Positions 8,663-15,986 of a stretch of DNA of 64,000 nt are shown here, one piece after another (position 1 is the first letter of the stretch; every line of letters begins with the position of its first letter). A program made the translations under genes and the position numbers. The notes below the pieces were generated by a model, which was given only the letters and a program-made list of their open reading frames with translations, did not search any database and was not told where the DNA came from. Source of the DNA: Sandaracinaceae bacterium (GTDB lineage: Bacteria; Myxococcota_A; Polyangia; Polyangiales; Sandaracinaceae); contig JAHBWG010000001.1 of NCBI GenBank assembly GCA_019637095.1, positions 62,001-126,000 on the forward strand, written 5' to 3'.

Positions 8663-10900
8663 ATGCGAAGCCGTACTACGTGGGCCGCCCTCGCGCTGGG
8701 CACTCTCCTGGGCGTGGGCTGCGGGGGCCGGACCGGCGTGACGCCGGACACCGACGCGGCGAGCGCGCGGATCGACGGCGGCGTGCCGTCGTGCGGCGAC
8801 GCGGTGTGCGGCGCGGGCGAGACCTGCGCGAGCTGCCCCGCCGACTGCGGCGAGTGCCCCCCGCCGCCGCTCTGCGGCGACGGCGCCTGCCGGCCCGATC
8901 TGATGGAGACGTGCGAGACGTGCCCGCTCGACTGCGGCGAGTGCCCCCCGCCGCCGCGCTGCGGCGACGGCGCCTGCCGCTTCGAGGAGATGGAGACGTG
9001 CGCGAGCTGCCCGGCCGACTGCGGCCCCTGCCCCTCGTGCGGCGACGGGCTGTGCCGGCCGATCGACGGCGAGAGCTGCACGAGCTGCCCCGAGGACTGC
9101 GGGACGTGCCCGCGCTTCTGCGGCGACGGGCTGTGCGACCCGATGAGCGGCGAGACCTGCACGAGCTGCCCCGAGGACTGCGGGACGTGCCCGCTCCCGA
9201 CGTGCGGCGACGGGCGCTGCCGCGCGCGCGACGGCGAGAGCTGCGCGACGTGCCCGCTCGACTGCGGAGATTGCCCGCGCTGCGGCGACGGCTTCTGCAA
9301 CCCGATGGAGATGGAGACGTGCTCGACCTGCCCGGCGGACTGCGGCACCTGCCCGCCGGTGTGCGGCGACGGGCGCTGTCGCGCGCGCGACGGCGAGACG
9401 TGCGAGACGTGCCCGCTCGACTGCGGGCGCTGCCCGTGCGGCGATGGCGTGTGCCGCCCGACGGACGGCGAGACCTGCGGGAGCTGCCCCGCCGACTGCG
9501 GCCCGTGCCCGACGTGCGGTGACGGGCGCTGCCGCCCGCGCGACGGCGAGACGTGCGCGAGCTGCCCCGCCGACTGCGGCGACTGCCCGCCCGTCTGCGG
9601 CGACATGGTGTGCAGCCCGCGCGAGACGTGCCTCGAGTGCCCGCTCGACTGCGGCCCGTGCCCGCCCGCGTGCGGCAACGCGATCTGCGAGCCGGGCGAG
9701 ACGTGCCGCACGTGCCCCGGGGACTGCGGCGCCTGCCCGCGCTGTGGCGACATGCTCTGCAACGGCCGCGAGACGTGCACGAGCTGCCCGGCGGACTGCG
9801 GGCCCTGCCCGCCGGTGTGCGGCAACATGACGTGCGAGCCCGGCGAGACGTGCACGACGTGCCCCGGCGACTGCGGGCCGTGCCCGATGACCTGCGGCGA
9901 CAGGACCTGCGGGCCCGGCGAGGACTGCGCCAACTGCCCGGTGGACTGCGGGCGTTGCCCGCCCGGCTGCGGCGATGGCGTGTGCAGCTCGGACGAGAGC
10001 TGCATGAGCTGCCCGCTCGACTGCGGCGCGTGCCCGACGAGCTGTGGCGATGGCCTGTGCCGCCCCGCGGACATGGAGAGCTGCGCGAGCTGCGCCGTCG
10101 ACTGCGGCCCCTGCCCGCCGCCGACGTGTGGCGACGGCGCGTGTCGCGCGCGCGACTCGGAGAACTGCGCCAACTGCCCCATCGACTGCGGGCGCTGCCC
10201 GACGTGCGGTGACGGAACGTGCGCGCCGATCGACGGCGAGAGCTGCTTCACCTGCCCGACGGACTGCGGCCCCTGCCCGCCGCCCGCGTGCGGCGACGGC
10301 GCGTGCCGGCCGGATCAGACCGAGACGTGCCTGAGCTGCCCCGCCGACTGCGGGCCCTGCCCCGGCGCCTGCGGCGACGGCGTGTGCAGCGCCTCGCAGG
10401 GCGAGACGTGCACGACGTGCCCCACCGACTGCGGGCCGTGCAGCTTCTGCGGCGACGGCCTCTGCGACCCACGTCAGATGGAGACGTGCGAGAGCTGCCC
10501 GGTCGACTGCGGCCCGTGCCCGGGGAGCTGCGGCGACGGCGTGTGCGACGCGATGCTCGGCGAGGACTGCATGCGCTGCCCGCGCGACTGCGGGCCGTGC
10601 CCCGGCGGCTGCGGCGACGGGACGTGCAGCACGCTGATGGGCGAGAGCTGCTTCGCGTGCCCGGCCGACTGCGGCCCGTGCGGCGTCGCGAGCTGCTCCG
10701 AGACGCTCTTCTGCGCGGTCGGCTGCAGCATGGGCGACCCGCTGTGCTTCGGGAACTGCCTCGCGCGCGCGTGCATGAGCGCGCAGTCGCTCTTGCTCGA
10801 GTCGTTCGGCTGCGTCGCGTCGAGCGGGTGCGGGAGCAACATCACTTGCTTGCTCTCGGCGTGCCCGGGCCTCTTCTCCTGCCTGTTCCACACCTGCTGA
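8663..10900 (+). CDS. Lipoprotein made of 24 six-cysteine repeats
   Basis: The 745-residue product has a lipoprotein signal ending in LGVGC. It then carries 24 tandem repeats of about 26 residues with the pattern CGDGxC-x(5-8)-E(T/S)C-xxCPxDCGxCP, each holding six cysteines. A distinct C-terminal tail with 12 cysteines begins SCSETLFCAVGCSMG and ends with CLFHTC. Repeats 11-16 are two or three residues shorter than the rest, suggesting internal amplification of sub-blocks. This is a rod-like, disulfide-stapled extracellular protein; the repeat type is found singly in many myxobacterial lipoproteins. Function is unknown; adhesion or a wall spacer are possibilities. The same repeat occurs twice in the small protein at 19837-20097. 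Confidence 0.85.
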   Translation: MRSRTTWAALALGTLLGVGCGGRTGVTPDTDAASARIDGGVPSCGDAVCGAGETCASCPADCGECPPPPLCGDGACRPDLMETCETCPLDCGECPPPPRCGDGACRFEEMETCASCPADCGPCPSCGDGLCRPIDGESCTSCPEDCGTCPRFCGDGLCDPMSGETCTSCPEDCGTCPLPTCGDGRCRARDGESCATCPLDCGDCPRCGDGFCNPMEMETCSTCPADCGTCPPVCGDGRCRARDGETCETCPLDCGRCPCGDGVCRPTDGETCGSCPADCGPCPTCGDGRCRPRDGETCASCPADCGDCPPVCGDMVCSPRETCLECPLDCGPCPPACGNAICEPGETCRTCPGDCGACPRCGDMLCNGRETCTSCPADCGPCPPVCGNMTCEPGETCTTCPGDCGPCPMTCGDRTCGPGEDCANCPVDCGRCPPGCGDGVCSSDESCMSCPLDCGACPTSCGDGLCRPADMESCASCAVDCGPCPPPTCGDGACRARDSENCANCPIDCGRCPTCGDGTCAPIDGESCFTCPTDCGPCPPPACGDGACRPDQTETCLSCPADCGPCPGACGDGVCSASQGETCTTCPTDCGPCSFCGDGLCDPRQMETCESCPVDCGPCPGSCGDGVCDAMLGEDCMRCPRDCGPCPGGCGDGTCSTLMGESCFACPADCGPCGVASCSETLFCAVGCSMGDPLCFGNCLARACMSAQSLLLESFGCVASSGCGSNITCLLSACPGLFSCLFHTC
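8792..10681 (+). repeat. Coding tandem array, 24 units of about 78 bases
   Basis: The array begins at the first CGD codon set and ends at the last GPC of the six-cysteine repeats. Unit length varies between about 69 and 84 bases because the spacer between the second and third cysteines and the Pro-rich linkers differ. Units are similar rather than identical, so this is an old, diversifying array. Confidence 0.85.
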
Positions 10901-10907
10901 CGGCGGG

Positions 10908-11477
10908 TCAGTACGCGATGTCGCCCAGCATCGGGTAGACGTGCGGCGGAGGGTACGCGGCCGCCGGGGGCAGGCCGCGCGCGTGCTTGGCGGCGGTGAG
11001 CCGGCGCTGCTCGGGCGTCGGCGTGTCGTGTGGGTCGAGCTCGCACCCGGCCGCGAGCTCGCTCGCGGACACCGGGCCGCTCGTCCGCTCGGGCTCGCGC
11101 GCCGCGGCCGCGACGGGCTCGAGCGGCGCCGCCGGCTCGAGCGGCGCCTCGACCACCGCGACGGGGACCGCCTCGTCGGGCTCGGCGCTCGCCGCGCTGC
11201 AGCCGGCGCCCGCGAGCGCGGCCGCCAACGCGAGCCCGCCCCCGCGCGGCGGGGCCGACGGCTCCGGCGGGAACCACGCCTCGCCGGTGGCGGGGTCGAC
11301 GAGCAGCCGCCCGCATACGCGCCCGCGCCGGGCGCGCACCAGCGCCTCGGCGCGCGCGCGCGGCATGCGCGACAGGTCGACCACGACGTGATCGCAGCGC
11401 GCGCAGTGGCGGCCACGCCCGACGGCCTCCATGTGGTCCCAGTCCTCGCCGCACGGCGACACGATGTGGAGGTGCAT
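10908..11477 (-). CDS. Cys-rich N-domain protein (C-x-x-x-W-x-x-M type)
   Basis: The start at 11477 has a GGAGG site 5 bases upstream. The first 65 residues form a recognisable small domain found in many Bacteroidota, Acidobacteriota and Myxococcota proteins: CGEDWDHMEAVGRGRHCARC, VVVDLSRM, then RRGRVCGRLLVD. Four cysteines could bind metal or form disulfides. A hydrophobic Ala/Gly-rich segment follows (GGLALAAALAGAGC), then a Pro/Ala/Glu-rich tail. The segment looks like an internal membrane anchor, leaving the Cys domain inside and the tail outside. Function is unknown. Confidence 0.7.
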   Translation of the reverse strand: MHLHIVSPCGEDWDHMEAVGRGRHCARCDHVVVDLSRMPRARAEALVRARRGRVCGRLLVDPATGEAWFPPEPSAPPRGGGLALAAALAGAGCSAASAEPDEAVPVAVVEAPLEPAAPLEPVAAAAREPERTSGPVSASELAAGCELDPHDTPTPEQRRLTAAKHARGLPPAAAYPPPHVYPMLGDIAY

Positions 11478-11512
11478 GGCGCCTCCGACTCGCCGCGGCG
11501 GACGAGCCTTGG

Positions 11513-13243
11513 TCACGGGCGCAGCCTGCGGTCGGCGGGGTACGGCGCGGGCTCGTGGATGCGGCCGGCCCGCACGTCCGCCTGCGTCTCGCGCCAGAAC
11601 CGCGCCGAGAAGATGTCGGCGCAGCGCTCGATCACGGCGGCCCGCAGCCGCGCCGGCAGCCCGAGGAAGCGAGAGAACTCCTCGGGGAACACGTCGTGGG
11701 GGCCGACCGCGTACCACGGCTCCGCGCGCAGCTCGTCCTCGACGTCGTCGGTCTGCGGCAGATCCCGGAAGTGGATGTCGGTCAGCGGCGCGAGCTCGTC
11801 GTAGTCGTAGAGCGCGACGCGCCCGTGCCGCGTCACCCCGAAATTCTTGAGCAGGAGGTCGCCCGGGAAGATGTTCTCCCGCGCGAGGTCGCGGATCGCC
11901 TCGCCCCACTCCTCCATCGCCGCGAGCGCGAGCGGCTCGGGCTCCGCGCGCACGTAGAGGTTCAGCGGCATCACCTGCCGCGTGACGTAGGCCAGCTCCA
12001 CGATCACGCGGTCGCCCTCGATGCGCACCGCGCGGCCGCACTGCCCGACCAGCTCCTCGAGCAGCGAGGGCTCGAAGCGCGCCTTGGGGAACGCGAGGTG
12101 CTCGAACTCCTGCGCGTCGACGAGGCGCCCCGCGCGATCGTGGTCGTAGACCCAGCGGTAGCGGTCGCGCACGACCTCGTGCGTGACGTGCTTCTCCGGC
12201 GGGAACTCGTCGCGGATGACCTTCAGGACCACGTCGAGGGTCGGCATCGTGAAGACCACCATCACGAGGCCGGGCACGCCGGGCGCGTGGACGAAGCGAT
12301 CCGCGGTCTCGCCGATGTGGTCCATCATCGCGCGGTAGAGCTCGGTCTTGCCTTGCTTGGGCTCCCCGATCGCGATGTAGATCTCCGCGATGCGCTTCTT
12401 CGGGATCAGCGAGCGCAGGAAGCGCATGACCTCGTACGGGCACGGCGCCTCGACGTGGAAGTAGCTGCGCGTGAAGCCGAAGAGGATCGAGACGTCGTCC
12501 TCGTCCGAGAGCACGGCGTCGACGCGCACGCCGCCTTGCGCGTGGCGCACCGCGAGCACGAGCGGGATCACCACGCCGGCCGGCAGCACGGCGCGGCCGA
12601 CGAGGTAGGCGGCCGTCCCGCGGAAGAACGGGCTCTCGACCACCTCGATCGCGACCACGTCCCCGCGCCCGACGCGCGCCGCCCGCTCGGCGAGCCGCGC
12701 GGCCACGAGGCGCGCGTCCTGTTCGACGTCCACCCACCGCACGCCGAGGTCGAAGCTCTCGAGCGCGTGCGACAAGAGCACCGCGGTGCCGTCGCCGGCG
12801 AAGCGCGCGTAACACGACGCGATCGGCTCGACGGGCGGTGCGTCGAAGTCGCTCGCGACGAACTCGATCAGCGGGTCGACGCCGACGGTGTCGAAGATGC
12901 GCCGCGTGATCCCGTTGAAGAACGTCTCCGCGACGTCCCAGTCCTCGCGCATGCCGATCAGCGCGGAGTAGACCGCCTTCGCGCTGACCCAGACGAGCCG
13001 GTCGCGCGTGCGATCGCCGAGCAAGACGCGGATGCGCACCTCGGCCGCGTCGATCGCGCCGCGGTAGAGCCGCAGGCGCGCCACCTGATCGGCGCGCAGC
13101 CGCGCCCAGTCGCGGGTCGCGAAGCTCTCGCGCGCGCGGCGCGTGACCTCGAGGAACCCGTCGCGGTGCTGCGTGAACGCTTCGAGGATGGCCGACGCGA
13201 CGGGCGCGGCGAGGCGACTCGGGGTAGCGGGCCGCGTCGTCAT
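11513..13243 (-). CDS. aceK: Isocitrate dehydrogenase kinase/phosphatase
   Basis: At 576 residues it matches the usual AceK length (578 in E. coli) end to end. It phosphorylates and dephosphorylates isocitrate dehydrogenase, controlling the split between the TCA cycle and the glyoxylate shunt. Visible signatures include TRDWARLRADQVARLRLYR at the N-terminus, IPKKRIAEIYIAIG, GKTELYRAMMDH, and the catalytic stretch FPGDLLLKNFGV with VALYDYDELAPL near residues 455-480, which carries the kinase Asn and metal-binding Asp. In enterobacteria aceK lies with aceBA; here no malate synthase or isocitrate lyase gene is nearby. Identification is secure. Confidence 0.97.
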   Translation of the reverse strand: MTTRPATPSRLAAPVASAILEAFTQHRDGFLEVTRRARESFATRDWARLRADQVARLRLYRGAIDAAEVRIRVLLGDRTRDRLVWVSAKAVYSALIGMREDWDVAETFFNGITRRIFDTVGVDPLIEFVASDFDAPPVEPIASCYARFAGDGTAVLLSHALESFDLGVRWVDVEQDARLVAARLAERAARVGRGDVVAIEVVESPFFRGTAAYLVGRAVLPAGVVIPLVLAVRHAQGGVRVDAVLSDEDDVSILFGFTRSYFHVEAPCPYEVMRFLRSLIPKKRIAEIYIAIGEPKQGKTELYRAMMDHIGETADRFVHAPGVPGLVMVVFTMPTLDVVLKVIRDEFPPEKHVTHEVVRDRYRWVYDHDRAGRLVDAQEFEHLAFPKARFEPSLLEELVGQCGRAVRIEGDRVIVELAYVTRQVMPLNLYVRAEPEPLALAAMEEWGEAIRDLARENIFPGDLLLKNFGVTRHGRVALYDYDELAPLTDIHFRDLPQTDDVEDELRAEPWYAVGPHDVFPEEFSRFLGLPARLRAAVIERCADIFSARFWRETQADVRAGRIHEPAPYPADRRLRP

Positions 13244-13459
13244 CGCGGCGAGGATACCGGAACCTCACCCGCAGGCGGCACGACGAGCGCGCGGCGGCCC
13301 CGGCCGCCGTGGCGGCGACCGGGGCCAGTCGGCCGTGATCGATGGAGGATGGAATGGAATGGAACGACGCGAGACTTCGCATCGCCCGTGCCAGCCCCGG
13401 CCTCCGACCGAACGTCGGCCCGTCGGTGTCAGCCTGTGCCGCCGCCCGTGCGACGGCGC

Positions 13460-13564
13460 TCACCCGAGCGCGGCGCGCGGCCTCAAGAGGGTCGCGATGA
13501 AGAGCGTCGCGAGCGTGGCCGCGCAGCCGGCGATGAAGCCGACGGAAATCCCCAACAACAGCAT
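13460..13564 (-). CDS. Possible 34-residue single-pass membrane microprotein
   Basis: A short frame starts at an ATG preceded by GGGGTGGAG and encodes 34 residues. One hydrophobic span with a small-residue face (LLLGISVGFIAGCAATLATL) runs into FIATLL and is followed by a basic end (RPRAALG). It sits alone in the 424-base gap between aceK and the repeat-protein operon. The rest of that gap (13244-13459 and 13565-13667) holds nothing I can name. The gene call rests only on the ribosome site, length and hydrophobicity. Confidence 0.4.
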   Translation of the reverse strand: MLLLGISVGFIAGCAATLATLFIATLLRPRAALG

Positions 13565-13667
13565 GATCTCCACCCCTGTCCGGCGTGCGCCCCGTCCCTG
13601 TGCGCGCGCGAAGTCTCTCACGGTGCCGGATCACGCCCGACGCACCAACGGCACGGCGTGAGGCCGC

Positions 13668-14654
13668 TCACGGCTCTGCGAGCCGCAGATCGCGTGCGCG
13701 CCAGTAGAACGCGCCCTCGTCGATGTCCACCTCGACGAGGCCGCAGCCCTGATCGTCGACGCCGATGAGGCGGACGATCCGCGCGATGCGGCCGACGTAC
13801 GCCTCCATCTCGTCCACCCAGTTGCGCTCTCCGTCCACCGCGCGGTGCGCGCCGAGGATGACGCGCCGCCCCGGCTCGAGCGCGCCCCACGCGACCGTCT
13901 CGTCCGTGGACGCGCACGCCTGCGGGACGCGCGCGTCCGGCGCGGACGGGCTCGCGTCGTCTCCGTCGGGGCGGCCGTGATCGCTCGCGAGGCCAGGGCG
14001 GTAGGCGACCGGCGGCTCGTCCCCGACGGGCACGCGCACGTCGCGCACGCGCCAGAACCACTCCGCGCCGTCGAGGTCGACGTTGACGCCCGGGCAGCCC
14101 GCCTCGTCGACGCCCGCGAGGCGCACGACGCGCGCGGCGCGCCCGACGAACGGGGTCATGTCCTCGTGCCAGTTCTCGTCGCCGCCGACCGGCCGGTGCC
14201 GGCCGAGCACGACCTCGCCCCCGACGTGGACGCGCCCGTAGACCGCGGCCTCCTCGGTCAGCCCGCACCGCTCGGGGCCGCGCGCGCTCGACGGAGGTCC
14301 CTGGGGCGTGGGCGGCGGCTCGGCGCCGATCGACAGATCGCGCACGCGCCAGAACCAGCGCCCGCCGTCGACGTCGAGGCGCACCCCGGGGCAGCCGCGC
14401 TCGTCCACGCCGCTCAGCCGCACGACGCGGGCGACCCGGCCGAGGAACCGCCCCATGCGCGGGTCCCAGTTCGGATCACCGCCGACGAAGCGGTGGCGGT
14501 GCGTCACGACCACCGCGCCGACCGCGAGCGCGCCGTAGTCGGCCGTCTGCGCGGTCTGCGCGCACGGCTCGGGCCCCACGCGCTGCGCGGACGCGGGCGC
14601 CGCGAGCCCGAGCCCCGCGAGCGCGATCACGACGACGAGGGACGAGCGCGTCAC
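13668..14654 (-). CDS. Secreted protein with three tandem ~90-residue modules
   Basis: The GTG at 14654 starts a clear Sec signal (SLVVVIALAGLGLAAPASA). The 328-residue product then holds three copies of one module. Each starts with a Cys and an acid/Thr stretch, a short YGAL or YGRV segment, then H-R-x-VGGDxNWxxxM, and ends with FVGRxARVVRLxGVDExGCP, VDxDG and FWRVRDL. The third copy is most diverged (VDGERNW; FYWRARDL). The conserved HRxVGGDxNW and VDxDGxxxFWR segments look like a small beta-barrel. I do not recognise the family. Last gene of a minus-strand operon, 32 bases after the previous gene. Confidence 0.72.
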   Translation of the reverse strand: MTRSSLVVVIALAGLGLAAPASAQRVGPEPCAQTAQTADYGALAVGAVVVTHRHRFVGGDPNWDPRMGRFLGRVARVVRLSGVDERGCPGVRLDVDGGRWFWRVRDLSIGAEPPPTPQGPPSSARGPERCGLTEEAAVYGRVHVGGEVVLGRHRPVGGDENWHEDMTPFVGRAARVVRLAGVDEAGCPGVNVDLDGAEWFWRVRDVRVPVGDEPPVAYRPGLASDHGRPDGDDASPSAPDARVPQACASTDETVAWGALEPGRRVILGAHRAVDGERNWVDEMEAYVGRIARIVRLIGVDDQGCGLVEVDIDEGAFYWRARDLRLAEP

Positions 14655-14686
14655 CGGCGCGGAGCCTACCACCCTCGCGAGGACGC

Positions 14687-15979
14687 TCACGGCGTCGGAC
14701 AGAAGCTCGAGACCGCGGCGCAGCTCGCGCGGTCCGCCGAGCACGTGCTGTTGTGGAACCGACCCGGCACGGCGTCCGGGAGGAGGAACGTCGTGCCGTC
14801 GACGTCGACGATCTGCATCCGGCTCTCCCAGCTCCCGAGGATGGTGTTGGCGCAGTCGCTGAACCCGTACGAGAAGCTCCAGTCGCCCTCGCCGGACGCG
14901 GCGATCGTCCCGCCTTCGGCGTCGGTCCACGCGGCGCCGGGGCAGCTCACCTGCCGGTTCTGCTTGCGCCAGCTCGCGCCGGGGCGGCCGAAGATCGTCT
15001 GGTGGAACCAGCCGAGCGTCGCGGGCTCGGGATCGTAGTCGCGCGCCATGTCCACGCACTCGACCCCCGCCGCGGTGCGGAGCGCCCATCCCCAGCAATG
15101 GTCGTTGACACACGTCGGCGCCTCTCGGCTGCAGCGCCCGTCGTCGTCGAGGCACGCGCCCTCGCTCCACCGGCACGTCGAGCCGCAGCTGCGCGCGCGG
15201 CTCTGGCAGGTGCCGCAAGGGACGACGTCCGAGGTCCCGGGGGTGCACTCGCAGCCCGCGTCGGGCGGCGGCCCGGCGTCGGGCGGCCCCGAGCCCGCGT
15301 CCAGCGACGGCGCGCCCGCGTCGTCGGGTGGCCGGGGCACGCAGCCGAGCTCGGCCCGGCACACCTCGTCGGCGGCGCAGCGCTCGTCGCGCGGGACGTC
15401 GTAGCAGCTCCCCGCGACGCAGCGCGGGGCCACGCACTCGGCGCCCGTCGACGGACAGTCCGCGTCGAACACGCACGCGCTCCCCGGACACGTCGGGTCG
15501 TCGCAGCGCGGCGGCACGCAGCGGCGGTCGACACACTCGGTCGCGTCGGCCGGATCGCCCGCGCCGGGGCAGCGGACGCCGGCGCAGCTGCGGGTGATCG
15601 ACACGACGATCGCGCTCGCGCAGCCGTGCTCGACCTGCGCGGTCCGGCTCAACAGCGCGGCGCCGCCGCGGGCCCGCAGCGTCGCGGTGACGCGCACCGT
15701 CCCGGCCTCGACGCCCTCGAGCTCGGCGACGCGCACGCCGCGCAGCAGATCGTCGGTGCCGGTGACCGCGCGCTCGCGCACCGCGCCGCCGGGCGTGACC
15801 GAGAGCCCGATCGAGCCGACCTCGACGCCGGGCGCGAAGTCGGAGCGTACGTCGACGACGACGAGGCCGCAGCTCGGGCCGTCGCAGCCCGCGAGCGCCG
15901 CGAGCGCGGCGACGATCGCAGCGCTCGCGCGTCCGCGGCGGAGACCGACCGAAGCGACGCGAGCGCGCGAGGCGGACAC
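14687..15979 (-). CDS. Cys-rich lipoprotein
   Basis: The 430-residue product has a twin-Arg-like basic N-terminus and a lipobox ALAALAGC. An N-terminal beta domain (SDFAPGVEVGSIGLSVTPGG) is followed by a Cys-rich stretch of CxxxxCPGxxC and CVFDADCPSTGAECV type motifs and an Asp/Ala/Gly/Pro spacer. The C-terminal half has GRPGASWRKQNRQVSC and a closing Cys cluster. It lies 7 bases downstream of the CFI-box gene, in the same operon. Such proteins are abundant on the myxobacterial surface; no function is assigned. Confidence 0.72.
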   Translation of the reverse strand: MSASRARVASVGLRRGRASAAIVAALAALAGCDGPSCGLVVVDVRSDFAPGVEVGSIGLSVTPGGAVRERAVTGTDDLLRGVRVAELEGVEAGTVRVTATLRARGGAALLSRTAQVEHGCASAIVVSITRSCAGVRCPGAGDPADATECVDRRCVPPRCDDPTCPGSACVFDADCPSTGAECVAPRCVAGSCYDVPRDERCAADEVCRAELGCVPRPPDDAGAPSLDAGSGPPDAGPPPDAGCECTPGTSDVVPCGTCQSRARSCGSTCRWSEGACLDDDGRCSREAPTCVNDHCWGWALRTAAGVECVDMARDYDPEPATLGWFHQTIFGRPGASWRKQNRQVSCPGAAWTDAEGGTIAASGEGDWSFSYGFSDCANTILGSWESRMQIVDVDGTTFLLPDAVPGRFHNSTCSADRASCAAVSSFCPTP

Positions 15980-15986
15980 CGGCGCG

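Noticed and set aside
7948-10251. Minus-strand frame with regular SPQ...GPQSSGQL repeats
   Set aside because: The periodicity is only the antisense of the six-cysteine repeat array. There is no signal, start context or independent conservation.
8792-10681. Regular ~78-base periodicity resembling a CRISPR array
   Set aside because: All units are in one coding frame, differ from each other throughout, and have no constant repeat with variable spacers.
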